32,379 bases of DNA from Archangium sp. GTDB lineage: Bacteria; Myxococcota; Myxococcia; Myxococcales; Myxococcaceae. Made by a program: the position numbers and the translations under genes. The notes beneath the pieces were generated by a model. That model made no database searches, was not told where the DNA came from, and worked only from the letters and a program-made list of their open reading frames with translations. This document shows positions 1-7,623 of this stretch, piece by piece (position 1 is the stretch's first letter; each line of letters begins with the position of its first letter). The DNA is taken from assembly GCA_016792935.1 (NCBI GenBank), contig JAEUJS010000067.1, positions 1 to 32,379 on the forward strand, read 5' to 3'.

Positions 1-1
1 A

Positions 2-538
2 GGCACCGGCGGAGGAAGCGGTGGCGGCGGCGCGACCGGCGGAGGTGGCGGGACCTGCGACGCCTCCAACTGCTCGACGTGCTGCAGTGGAGGCGTCTGC
101 GTGAGCGCGCTCAGCAACACCGCGTGCGGAACGGGCGGCCAGGTGTGCGCGAACTGCACCGCGCGCAATGGCGTGTGCGCTTCCGCAACGAGCTCGTGCG
201 TCGCAGCCGACGGTGGCACGACGGTCGGCAACAACCTCGTCCGTCTCGTGGAAGGGAACGGCGTTTCGAGCGGGCGGCTCGAGGCGTTCATCGATGGAGG
301 CTGGGGTGCGGTCTGTGACGACAAGTTCGACGAAAACGACAACGGCACGAACGTGGTGTGCCGCTCGCTTGGCTTCACGTCGGGCACGCAAGGCGACGCG
401 ACCAACACCGACGACACCTTCGCGATGGACGAGGTCGTCTGCACCGGCACCGAGAGCAGCCTGCAGCAGTGCACGTACACCGACGTGTCGGCCGAGGACT
501 GCAGCGCGAGCGAGGCCGTGCTGATCAGCTGTTTTTGA
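2..538 (+). CDS. Secreted Cys-rich protein with SRCR domain, 3' end only
   Basis: The gene enters from the left edge, so its signal peptide is not visible; the frame is open from base 2 to a TGA at 536-538. It starts in a Gly/Thr-rich linker of the kind that follows the lipobox in myxobacterial lipoproteins. A Cys-rich module follows (CDASNC, TCC, CGTGGQVCANC). The last ~95 residues match a scavenger receptor cysteine-rich domain: VRLVEG, GRLEAF, WGAVCDD, VVCRSLGF, DEVVCTGTESSLQQC and a closing ISC, with six cysteines in the expected spacing. In animals SRCR domains bind ligands outside the cell; here a surface or secreted binding role is inferred. The same Cys-rich module occurs in the lipoprotein at 15509-16291. 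The domain call is strong, the function unknown. Confidence 0.85.
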   Translation, partial: GTGGGSGGGGATGGGGGTCDASNCSTCCSGGVCVSALSNTACGTGGQVCANCTARNGVCASATSSCVAADGGTTVGNNLVRLVEGNGVSSGRLEAFIDGGWGAVCDDKFDENDNGTNVVCRSLGFTSGTQGDATNTDDTFAMDEVVCTGTESSLQQCTYTDVSAEDCSASEAVLISCF

Positions 539-568
539 AAGCAATCGCAGCAGCTGGTCTCCTCTCGG

Positions 569-778
569 TTGGATGCGCAAAGCGCTGATCATCACCGCGG
601 TGTCGAGGCGCTCGCGACGTCGCGGCAACTCGACCCGTTCAATCGCTTTCGCGCCACCAACGTGTGGCTCGGGCTGCATCACTTCGCGGGAACTCCGGCG
701 ACGACGGTGAAGTCGAAGGCCGCGACGCTCGACCTCAACGCGCCGGCCCGAGAGCTCGTCGAGTCCGTGTACCGGTAG
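569..778 (+). CDS. Doubtful 69-aa ORF, possible gene remnant
   Basis: This open frame uses a TTG start and has no clear ribosome binding site. The C-terminal 55 residues (from VEALATSRQLDPF to ELVESVYR) look protein-like in composition, with a mix of hydrophobic and charged residues, but I recognise no family. It begins 30 bp after the SRCR gene and in the same frame, so it might be a leftover of a longer gene. An overlapping ATG at 573 in another frame gives only a short Arg-rich peptide. The 539-868 stretch holds nothing else convincing apart from the hairpin at 783-828. Confidence 0.2.
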   Translation: MDAQSADHHRGVEALATSRQLDPFNRFRATNVWLGLHHFAGTPATTVKSKAATLDLNAPARELVESVYR

Positions 779-782
779 CGAT

Positions 783-828
783 GTCTCCCGGGTCCGGGGT
801 CACGCCGTGCACAGCGTGGCCCGGAGAC
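783..828. terminator. Large imperfect hairpin between convergent genes
   Basis: Bases 783-788 (GTCTCC) pair with 823-828 (GGAGAC), and 797-805 (GGGTCACGC) pair with 814-822 (GCGTGGCCC) with one G-T wobble. The left arm carries an 8-nt bulge and the loop is 8 nt. It lies between the + strand genes ending at 538/778 and the - strand TetR gene ending at 869, where a bidirectional terminator would be expected. There is no T-run, so the role is inferred. Confidence 0.35.
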
Positions 829-868
829 TCACGCGCTTCGCCCCGACGCACGAGGCGTCACGCCGTGG

Positions 869-1558
869 TCATCGTCCTGCGCGGGTCACGCCGAGGTACC
901 CGAGCACGAGGTGCGTCAACTCGGTCACCAGCACCTCACGCGACAGCTGCTCCGGCCGATGCACGACCTGCAGGTGCTGAATCGCCTCGACCGCCGTGAC
1001 GAGCATGTACGTCGCGACGTCGAGATCCACGATGCGAAGGTGCTCGCGCTGCGTGTCCAACCACGCGCGCACCAGGCTCGCCGCGTGTGACGACGTGCGC
1101 CGAATCACTTCCTGCCCACCGGGCAACCGCGGCACCTGCTCGACCAGCACGCGATGCAGCTCGGGGTCGTGCGAATGCAGCGTCACCATCGCCGAGATGT
1201 AGTGGAACACCGTCGCCTCGAAGCTCAGCGGCACCTCACGCGCGCGCGCCGCGGCCACCGACTCGACGAGAATCTTGAGGCCCTCCTGCGCGTGACGCTC
1301 GGCGAGCGCCGCGATGAGCGCCTCCTTGCTCGGGAAGTACTGGTACAGCGACCCGATGCTCACGCCCGCGCGCTTGGCGACCGCGTTGGTGTTGCACTCG
1401 TCCCAGCCCTTCGTGCGCAGAATGTGAGCAGTTGCTCGCAGAATTGCCTCGACGGTGGCCTGCGCACGTTCCTGCCGTGGCAACTTTCGCGGCACGTCGA
1501 GCGTCTTCGGGGCGGAAGGGGCCCGGCGGTGACGGCGAGCGGTCGTTCGGGAAGACAT
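869..1558 (-). CDS. TetR/AcrR-family transcriptional repressor
   Basis: The 229-residue protein has a basic N-terminal tail (about residues 1-28) and then the TetR DNA-binding domain. The helix-turn-helix lies at about residues 56-77, with the signature RAGVSIGSLYQYFPSKEAL. The rest is an all-helical ligand-binding and dimerisation domain with no identifiable ligand. The ATG at 1558 sits inside a palindromic site (1558-1578) that recurs twice at 4267-4350, so the protein probably controls its own gene, the DUF4132 gene just upstream (stop 15 bp away) and the divergent P450. This is the usual logic of TetR repressors: binding is released by a small molecule, perhaps a P450 substrate. Family is certain; the regulon is inferred from shared sites. 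Confidence 0.95.
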   Translation of the reverse strand: MSSRTTARRHRRAPSAPKTLDVPRKLPRQERAQATVEAILRATAHILRTKGWDECNTNAVAKRAGVSIGSLYQYFPSKEALIAALAERHAQEGLKILVESVAAARAREVPLSFEATVFHYISAMVTLHSHDPELHRVLVEQVPRLPGGQEVIRRTSSHAASLVRAWLDTQREHLRIVDLDVATYMLVTAVEAIQHLQVVHRPEQLSREVLVTELTHLVLGYLGVTRAGR

Positions 1559-1578
1559 GAGTGATTGCTCACATTATT
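1558..1578. promoter_or_regulatory. Candidate TetR operator 1 (autoregulatory)
   Basis: The site reads TGAG-N3-TTGCTCACATTATT and is identical at 18 of 21 positions to the site at 4330-4350. Its core is an inverted repeat TGAG...CTCA. It covers the TetR start codon and the stop codon of the DUF4132 gene (TAA at 1576-1574), so a bound repressor would sit directly on its own gene's start. Confidence 0.6.
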
Positions 1579-4243
1579 CGGGCACCACGACGGAGTCGAT
1601 GTCCCGCAGCAATTCACTGACCATCACCCGCGACCGGGTGTCGACCTTTCGCGACGTTCGGTACAGCGGGTCGAACGCGTCTTCGTCCTCGTAGCCGTCG
1701 CCGAACACGATGGGCCCCAGCTGCACCTCTTCCGACGCCGAGCCACCCGACACCACGAAACCGCTCTCGAGGAGCAGACCCGCCACCGTGCCCTCGCCCA
1801 CGTTGCGCGTCAGCCAGTGCACCACGCCCGCATCTTGCGCCGCGCCCAGCCGCCAGCCGCGCTCTCGCAGGCCGCGCAGCTTGCCGGCGCGCGCGATGCG
1901 GCCTTCGTAGCGCTCGAGCGTCGTCTTCTCCCATTCCTGCGCGCTCAACGTGAAGACCTTGCGCGTGAGCTGCTCGAACGGCGGCTCGCTCCCGCCCGGC
2001 ATGGCGTCAGCCAGCGCATCGGCCAGCACCGCGGTCTGGTCTTCAGTCAGCGAGAGCGGGTGCACCAGCCCCACGCGCGCATCGGCCTTCAGCTCGAGCG
2101 GCTCCCCGGGGACGGTCACCGGCGCGTGCTTCGGGCCCACGCGAAATGCCTCGAGCAACTTCCCATCGGCAGCGAAGCGCCCCCACAAGACGCTGCGCAC
2201 GAGCTGCACGAGCAGCGGCTGTGCGAGCACCAGCGACTTGAAGTCGGCGGTGGACCAGCGACGCTCCTCGGCCATCGCCAGCTCGTAGCGGAGCAGGAGC
2301 GTCGGCCCTTCCGCCTTCAGCAGCTTCTTCAATTCCTTCCACGCTTCCGTGCTGCGCGACGCCAGCGCCGCGTCGTCCTTCGCGCCTGGCTTCGGCAGGT
2401 CGGCCAGTCGCTTGCCGCTCTCCGACGAGACGACGTACGGCACCAGCTGCGAATCGACGGCCGCGAGGAACGAGCGCTCGCCGAACGGCAACTTCAGCGT
2501 GCCATCTGCGCCCAGCCCGCCGTCGGGAATCAGCCGGTCACCGAGCTCACGCGTCGACAACCCGCGACGCTCGGCGATGGTGCCCATCAACTCGCGCGCG
2601 TTGTCCTGCAGGCCGCGGAAGCGCACCCGCTGCGCCACCGAGTCGAGCATGCGCAACGCGGTGTCCGAGCCGATGGCGGCCAACACCTCGAGCCCCGTCA
2701 CCGCGCGCGCGTGCGCTGACTCTCCAGGCCACTGCCGAATCAGCGGCGTGAGCTTGCGCGCGACGTCGTCGTCTCCGAAATCGCCGAGCGCCTGCAGCGC
2801 CCACCGCCCCGTCGACGGAGAGCCCGCCGCCAACCACGTCGAGAACAAGTCCCACGAGAACGCGGCGAGCGACGCGCGGGTGCAGCGCCGCTTGAAGTCC
2901 GCGATGGGTGCGGCTTCTCGGCGACGCAGCGCGCTCCCCAGGGTCTCGAGCTCAGCCGCGGAGAGACGCCCGCCTTCCATCGTCTCGACGGGCGTGAACG
3001 ACGCCGGCAACCAGAACGTGCCCGCCTTCGCAGGTGCTGCCGGAGGCGCGTCACTCTCAGCCGCGCGCTCGAGCTGCGGAGCGAGCGTCACCGCCCACTT
3101 CGCCTTCCGCGCGGCCGCTTCCTTCACCACCGGGGCGGCCGTCTTCGGCACCGAGCGCAAGAGAGCAATCAACCCCGGCCGCGGGTCCTGGTCCTTCGAG
3201 TATGCGGCGTCTTGCAGCATCGTCAGCGCGTCGGCGATGGCGCCCACGAGCGCTGCGCCACGAGCGTCGGCTCCGGCGGCCCGCGACTCTTCCAACAACG
3301 CCGACTTCACCACGGGCATCAGCAGCTCGAAGGTCTGCGTGCTCGCGTAGCGCGCCCAGGCTTCGACGTCGCGCAACTCACGTGCAGCGCGCGCCAACCA
3401 CGCGCGGAGCGGCACCGCGTCGGGAAACCGGTCGAGGAGCGCGTTCGCGAACGGCGGCCTGACGTGTTTGTGCCCGAAGAAGTCGTACGACTGCGGCGCA
3501 AGCCAGGTGAGCTCTTCGCTGGTCAGCGCAGAGAAGAACTTCGCGACACCCGTTCCATCGCTCGCGCGGAGCAATGAGAGCGGCGTGAAGACGCCCGACT
3601 GGCCGGTGTCGAGGCGCTCCTTCAGGTCGGCGTCGAGCCATTCGGGCTCGAGGAAGATGCTCGACAAGGCAGAGCGCGCCGCGAGCGAGGCTCCATCGCG
3701 CAGCGTGAGCGCTTCAGATTTCGCCGCCCGCTTCTCGTCTTCTGTCGCGCGCGCGAGCTCGGCTCGGAACACCGCGTCGAGCTGCGGAGCGAGCGGCAGT
3801 TCCATGCGCTTGTGCGTCGGCACCAACATCGAGGTGTGCAGGTGCGACTTCGTCGGCTCCACGCGTCTGGGCGTGGTGAACGAGCCGTGCGCCTTCACCA
3901 GCGACTGCAACGCGAACGGCCAGCCGCCGCGCGCCAACCAGGTGCCGAGCAGGGCAGTGGTCGCCGCGCCATCGGCGTCGAGCGGCGTGAGCAGCACCAA
4001 CACTGCGCCCTCGAGCTCGGCGTTCAATTTGGTCGGAGGTCGCGGGTTGGAATACGCCCAGATGACGTCGTTCTGCAGGGGCTTGAGTTCCTTGAGCGTG
4101 GGGAGGCTCAGCTCGAGCGCGTTCTTCAGCTTGTTCCCGAAGAAGGCGTACACCGCCTTGTAGGCCGTCGGGAGATCAACGGCCGCCGGCAACGCGGGCA
4201 ATGCTTCGAGGCCAGCGCGCTCCTGGTCGGCGAGCTCACTCAT
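1574..4243 (-). CDS. DUF4132-domain protein
   Basis: This is a protein of about 889 residues with no signal peptide or membrane segment, so probably cytoplasmic. The N-terminal two thirds are helical, Ala/Leu-rich and HEAT-like. The C-terminal third carries the DUF4132 pattern: RGLSTRELGDRLIPDGGLGADG, GKRLADLPKPGAKDDAAL, WKELKKLL, RRWSTADFKSL, LLVQLVRSVLWGRF, ARVGLVHPLSL and a late LRERGWR. DUF4132 proteins are often found with WGR/MolR-type regulators, but their biochemical role is not established. I chose the ATG at 4243; a TTG at 4267 is also in frame, but it abuts an operator-like site and has no ribosome binding site. It reads into the TetR gene 15 bp downstream and is divergent from the P450. 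Confidence 0.8.
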   Translation of the reverse strand: MSELADQERAGLEALPALPAAVDLPTAYKAVYAFFGNKLKNALELSLPTLKELKPLQNDVIWAYSNPRPPTKLNAELEGAVLVLLTPLDADGAATTALLGTWLARGGWPFALQSLVKAHGSFTTPRRVEPTKSHLHTSMLVPTHKRMELPLAPQLDAVFRAELARATEDEKRAAKSEALTLRDGASLAARSALSSIFLEPEWLDADLKERLDTGQSGVFTPLSLLRASDGTGVAKFFSALTSEELTWLAPQSYDFFGHKHVRPPFANALLDRFPDAVPLRAWLARAARELRDVEAWARYASTQTFELLMPVVKSALLEESRAAGADARGAALVGAIADALTMLQDAAYSKDQDPRPGLIALLRSVPKTAAPVVKEAAARKAKWAVTLAPQLERAAESDAPPAAPAKAGTFWLPASFTPVETMEGGRLSAAELETLGSALRRREAAPIADFKRRCTRASLAAFSWDLFSTWLAAGSPSTGRWALQALGDFGDDDVARKLTPLIRQWPGESAHARAVTGLEVLAAIGSDTALRMLDSVAQRVRFRGLQDNARELMGTIAERRGLSTRELGDRLIPDGGLGADGTLKLPFGERSFLAAVDSQLVPYVVSSESGKRLADLPKPGAKDDAALASRSTEAWKELKKLLKAEGPTLLLRYELAMAEERRWSTADFKSLVLAQPLLVQLVRSVLWGRFAADGKLLEAFRVGPKHAPVTVPGEPLELKADARVGLVHPLSLTEDQTAVLADALADAMPGGSEPPFEQLTRKVFTLSAQEWEKTTLERYEGRIARAGKLRGLRERGWRLGAAQDAGVVHWLTRNVGEGTVAGLLLESGFVVSGGSASEEVQLGPIVFGDGYEDEDAFDPLYRTSRKVDTRSRVMVSELLRDIDSVVVPE

Positions 4244-4266
4244 CGGGCGCGGAGCGTACTCCGACA

Positions 4267-4284
4267 AATGTGAGCACTTGCTCG
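4267..4284. promoter_or_regulatory. Candidate TetR operator 2 (DUF4132 promoter)
   Basis: On the - strand the site reads GAGCAAGTGCTCACATT, matching the TGCTCACATT half of the other two sites. On the + strand TGTGAGCA-CT-TGCTCGCA is an almost perfect 18-bp palindrome at 4269-4286. It lies just upstream of the DUF4132 ATG (4243). Confidence 0.6.
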
Positions 4285-4329
4285 CAGAAGGGGTTTCTCC
4301 TCAGCGAAATGAAAGCGAGTAGCGAGACC

Positions 4330-4350
4330 TGAGCCTTTGCTCACATTATT
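4330..4350. promoter_or_regulatory. Candidate TetR operator 3 overlapping P450 promoter
   Basis: The site reads TGAG-N3-TTGCTCACATTATT, with the TGAGC/GCTCA inverted repeat. Its right end contains CATTAT (4344-4349), a -10-like hexamer lying exactly 8 nt before the P450 ATG at 4358. Binding of a repressor here would block that -10. No Shine-Dalgarno sequence precedes the ATG. Confidence 0.6.
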
Positions 4351-4357
4351 GCCGCCC

Positions 4358-5761
4358 ATGAACACCGCTTCCGCGATGGCACCGCTTCCCCCAGCAGGCT
4401 CGCCTGCTGATCACTCCAGGGCCCGTCCGCTCGTCCCCGTCACCTTCCCCGGAGCGAAGCCGCTGGTCGGCGTGCTCCCCGCGCTGCAGGAAAACCCGCT
4501 CAAGGTGATGGAGCGCGCGACGCTCGAGTTCGGTCCCGTCACGTACCTCCCGCTGCCCACGCTGGAAGGCTTCGTGCTCGGCACGCCGAAGCTGGCGCAC
4601 CACATCCTCGTGGGGAACGTGAAGAACTACTGCAAGCAGACGCGCGGCTACGACATGTTGCGCCTCGTGCTCGGCAACGGGCTGGTCACCAGCGAGGGTG
4701 ACTTCTGGAAGCGCCAGCGCCGCATCGCGCAGCCGGCCTTCCACCGCGAGCGCCTCGCGGGCTTCGGCAAGGTGATGACGCGCGCGGCGAGCGAGATGGT
4801 GGACCGCTGGGAGCTCGGCAAGCCCTTCGACTTCGCCGCCGAGATGATGCGCTGCACGTTGCGGGTGGTGGGCGAGACGCTGCTCTCGTCGGACGTCACG
4901 AAGGAAGCCGACTCGGTCGGCGTGGCGCTCACCGAGGTGTTGGAGCACCTGATTCACCGCACGCTGCACCCGTTCTCCGCGCCGGAATGGATTCCCACGC
5001 CGGGCAATCAGCGCTTCAAGCGTTCGCTCGAGCAGCTCGACAAGGTGGTGCTCGACCTCATCGCGCAGCGCCGCAAGGGCGGTGGCCCGAAGGACGACCT
5101 GCTCGCGATGTTGATGGAATCGCGCGACCCCGAGACCGGCGAAGGCATGACCGACGAGCAGTTGCGCGACGAGGTGATGACCATCTTCCTCGCGGGCCAC
5201 GAGACGACGGCCAACAACCTGTCGTGGACGATGATGTTGATTGGCCACGCGCCCGACGTGGAACGCAAGCTGGTCGCCGAAGCGAGCGGCGTGCTGAACG
5301 GCGCGTTGCCGACGATGGAGACGGCGCATCGGCTCCAGTACGCGATGAACGTGGTGAAGGAATCGCTGCGGCTCTACCCGCCGATTTGGAGCCAGGGCCG
5401 CCGCGTGGTCGAAGACGACCTCGTCGAGGGCTACCTGCTCCCGAAGGACGCGCTGGTGTTCATCTCACCGTGGGCGATGCACCGGCTGCCTGAGTACTGG
5501 CCCGACCCGCTCGCGTTCGACCCCGACCGCTGGCTGGTGGATGACCCGCGGCGAATGCACGGCAGCTACCTCCCGTTCTCACTGGGGCAGCGCAAGTGCA
5601 TCGGCGACATGTTCGCGATGATCGAGGCGCAGCTGATTCTCACGACGATTCTGCAGCGCGTGCACGTGAGCCTCGTGCCGGGGCAGACCTTCGACCCCGA
5701 GCCGGTCATCACGCTGCGCCCGCGCGGCGGAGTGCACGTCATCGCCACGTCTCGGCGCTGA
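4358..5761 (+). CDS. Cytochrome P450 monooxygenase
   Basis: The 467-residue protein has all core P450 motifs. The I-helix oxygen-binding motif AGHETT is at 279-284, the ExxR pair is E335/R338, and the heme-ligand loop is FSLGQRKCIG with Cys414 as the predicted iron ligand. The loop has Ser-Leu where many P450s have Gly-Gly. There is no N-terminal membrane anchor or fused reductase, so electrons must come from separate ferredoxin-type partners, not present in the window. The overall layout resembles the class of bacterial P450s close to CYP102/CYP4-type fatty-acid or terpene oxidases; the substrate cannot be told. The ATG at 4358 is chosen because the TTG at 4337 lies inside the operator. The gene is divergent from DUF4132 and probably repressed by the TetR protein. 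Confidence 0.96.
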   Translation: MNTASAMAPLPPAGSPADHSRARPLVPVTFPGAKPLVGVLPALQENPLKVMERATLEFGPVTYLPLPTLEGFVLGTPKLAHHILVGNVKNYCKQTRGYDMLRLVLGNGLVTSEGDFWKRQRRIAQPAFHRERLAGFGKVMTRAASEMVDRWELGKPFDFAAEMMRCTLRVVGETLLSSDVTKEADSVGVALTEVLEHLIHRTLHPFSAPEWIPTPGNQRFKRSLEQLDKVVLDLIAQRRKGGGPKDDLLAMLMESRDPETGEGMTDEQLRDEVMTIFLAGHETTANNLSWTMMLIGHAPDVERKLVAEASGVLNGALPTMETAHRLQYAMNVVKESLRLYPPIWSQGRRVVEDDLVEGYLLPKDALVFISPWAMHRLPEYWPDPLAFDPDRWLVDDPRRMHGSYLPFSLGQRKCIGDMFAMIEAQLILTTILQRVHVSLVPGQTFDPEPVITLRPRGGVHVIATSRR

Positions 5762-5867
5762 CGGCGATCGCGACATCGCGGTCTGGCTCGGTGGAGCCTG
5801 CGTGTCGCAGCGAGAGCTCGCCACGCTCGGGCGCGCGATGGATCTGATCTTGCTCACGAGCCCGCGC

Positions 5868-6473
5868 ATGAAAGGGCTTCTTCTCCCTGTCGCGCTGCTG
5901 CTCCTCGCCGGCTGTGACGCGCCAGTCACGTCAACCTTCGTCGATGGCTCCGTGGCGGGCGTCACCATTCCGAACGCGAGCGCGGTCAGCCTCACCGACA
6001 CCGACATCCTCGGAGGCGTCCGCCGCACGGTGTGGATTGGGTCCGGCCTGAAGTGCAGCGACCTCGGCTCGCCGGGCTTCTTGAACTTCGGCCCGAGCGC
6101 CAAACTCTCGAACGACGGCGGCTACGAGCAGCTGCTCGTGGTGGAACAAAACGGCACCAGCGTGCTCGACCTCGGCGTCGGCACGTCGCGCATGTTCGGC
6201 ACGACCAGCCGCTTCGTCCTCTTGAGCGCCGAGAACGCCACGCTCACCGGCCGCTTCGTCTCTTCGTTCGGCGCCTTCCCCGATGCAGGGTTCATGGACG
6301 CTGGCACCTTCAGCGGAGACTTCATCGCGCCGCCCTGTTCGGCGGCGACCGCCGGCTGCGAGGTGACTCCGGTCGGTACGTTCGTCGTGCTCGCGCTCGC
6401 GATGCTGCGGCTGCAGCGAGCACGAAAGCGATCAGCTGCCCTTCTCGGTCTCGGCCATCTGCGAGGCGGCTGA
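5868..6473 (+). CDS. Lipoprotein with MYXO-CTERM-like tail
   Basis: The 201-residue protein begins with a lipoprotein signal peptide (MKGLLLPVALLLLAGC; lipobox LLAG before Cys16). The body has no recognised domain. Near the C-terminus it shows AGCEVTP, then a hydrophobic stretch VGTFVVLALAML and a basic cluster RLQRARKR, which is the layout of the myxobacterial MYXO-CTERM sorting signal (Cys, transmembrane helix, Arg cluster). About 13 residues follow the basic cluster. Having both a lipobox and such a tail is odd. The start at 5868 is chosen for the signal peptide; an upstream in-frame start at 5802 would bury it. Its 3' end overlaps the convergent kinase gene by 42 bp. Function unknown. Confidence 0.7.
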   Translation: MKGLLLPVALLLLAGCDAPVTSTFVDGSVAGVTIPNASAVSLTDTDILGGVRRTVWIGSGLKCSDLGSPGFLNFGPSAKLSNDGGYEQLLVVEQNGTSVLDLGVGTSRMFGTTSRFVLLSAENATLTGRFVSSFGAFPDAGFMDAGTFSGDFIAPPCSAATAGCEVTPVGTFVVLALAMLRLQRARKRSAALLGLGHLRGG

Positions 6474-7562
6474 CGCGCGCGTGTCTTTCAAGTCCTTCGC
6501 TTCCGGCTCGCGAATGCGCGTGCCGACGTCGCGCTGAGAGTCACCGAGCGCCTTCTCGCCCTTCTCGGTGCCGGGCTCGGAAATCAACGCCGGCAAGCGC
6601 GGCGCGAGCGGCGGAGCAGGGTCGAGCACGTTCAACGTCTGCTCCAGCGCGTTCAGAAACTCGCGCGCGCTCTGCCAGCGGCCGCTCTGGTGCTTCTCGA
6701 GGCCCTTCTCGACCGCGCCACACAGCGGCATCGGCAACGACGGCATCAGGTCGCGCAGCTTGAGGCGATCGCGAATGCGCACCTTGTTCATCAGCGAAGG
6801 AATGTCCTCGGCGTCGTACGGCTTCTGACCCGAGAGCAGCTCGTGAAGAATCGCGGCCACCGCGTACAAGTCGGTGCGCGCGTCGACGCTGCGCGAGTCG
6901 GAGAACTGTTCCCACGCCATGTAGGTCGGCGTGCCGATGGTGACCCCGGCGGCGGTGAGCGGAGCAGCGCCCGCGACCTTGCTGATGCCGAAGTCGAGAA
7001 TCTTCACGAGCTCTTCTTCGCGGCCGTGCACGTTGCGTTTGCGGGTGACGAGCACGTTGGCCGGCTTGATGTCGCGATGAACGATGCCCTTGTCGTGCGC
7101 CGCCGCGAGCCCGCGCAGCAGCTGCATGGTGAGCCCTATCGCGCGCGTGGGGTGCAGCTTTCCCTCGCGCAGGAAGACCGACTTGAGGTCTTCGCCATCG
7201 ACGTACTCCATGGCGATGAAGGCAATCTTCTCGGCGGTGATTTCCGCATCGACCACGCGCACCACGTGTTCGCTGCCGACGCTCGCCGCCGTCGTCGCCT
7301 CGCGCAGAAACCGCTCGAGGATGGTGGCGTTGGTCATCAACTCCGGGCGCAGCACCTTGAACGCGACCTCGGCCTTCGTGCGCGAGTGATGCGCTTTGTA
7401 GACCGAGCCGAACGCGCCCGTACCCAGGAGCCGCTCGACGACGTAGCGGTCGACCTGCGTGCCGCAGAGACCAGCCTCGGTCATGAGCTGCTGCGTGCGC
7501 GGGCAGCGCTTCACTTCACCTGGATGGGTGGACCCGCAGTGCCGGCAGAACGCGGTCGTCAT
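6432..7562 (-). CDS. Ser/Thr protein kinase with N-terminal zinc ribbon
   Basis: From the ATG at 7562 the protein has 376 residues. It opens with a short Cys cluster (C6, C9, C20, C33; CRHC...KRC...LC) that looks like a zinc ribbon. The kinase domain follows at about 39-310: glycine loop GTGAFG, catalytic Lys69, HRDIKPAN with Asp164, and DFG with Asp190. The activation-segment motif normally APE reads AWE (GTPTYMAWEQ), an unusual change next to the catalytic core. The tail (about 310-376) is charged and disordered. No membrane segment is present, so a cytoplasmic kinase is likely. The frame is open further upstream, but those residues would run into the divergent gene's leader. ATG 7580 is an alternative start. 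Confidence 0.93.
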   Translation of the reverse strand: MTTAFCRHCGSTHPGEVKRCPRTQQLMTEAGLCGTQVDRYVVERLLGTGAFGSVYKAHHSRTKAEVAFKVLRPELMTNATILERFLREATTAASVGSEHVVRVVDAEITAEKIAFIAMEYVDGEDLKSVFLREGKLHPTRAIGLTMQLLRGLAAAHDKGIVHRDIKPANVLVTRKRNVHGREEELVKILDFGISKVAGAAPLTAAGVTIGTPTYMAWEQFSDSRSVDARTDLYAVAAILHELLSGQKPYDAEDIPSLMNKVRIRDRLKLRDLMPSLPMPLCGAVEKGLEKHQSGRWQSAREFLNALEQTLNVLDPAPPLAPRLPALISEPGTEKGEKALGDSQRDVGTRIREPEAKDLKDTRASAASQMAETEKGS

Positions 7563-7623
7563 CGTCGAGGCGTGCACCATACCCCGAGGGTCAGGGTGAA
7601 GGAGCGTCACCGTCGATGGCGCC

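Noticed and set aside
1565..2719. 384-aa + strand open frame opposite DUF4132
   Set aside because: The composition is Arg/His/Gln-rich with no domain, and the opposite strand encodes a recognisable DUF4132 protein.
5850..5857. TTGCTCAC resembling half of the TetR operator upstream of the lipoprotein gene
   Set aside because: There is no matching left arm and no CATTATT continuation, so it is probably chance.
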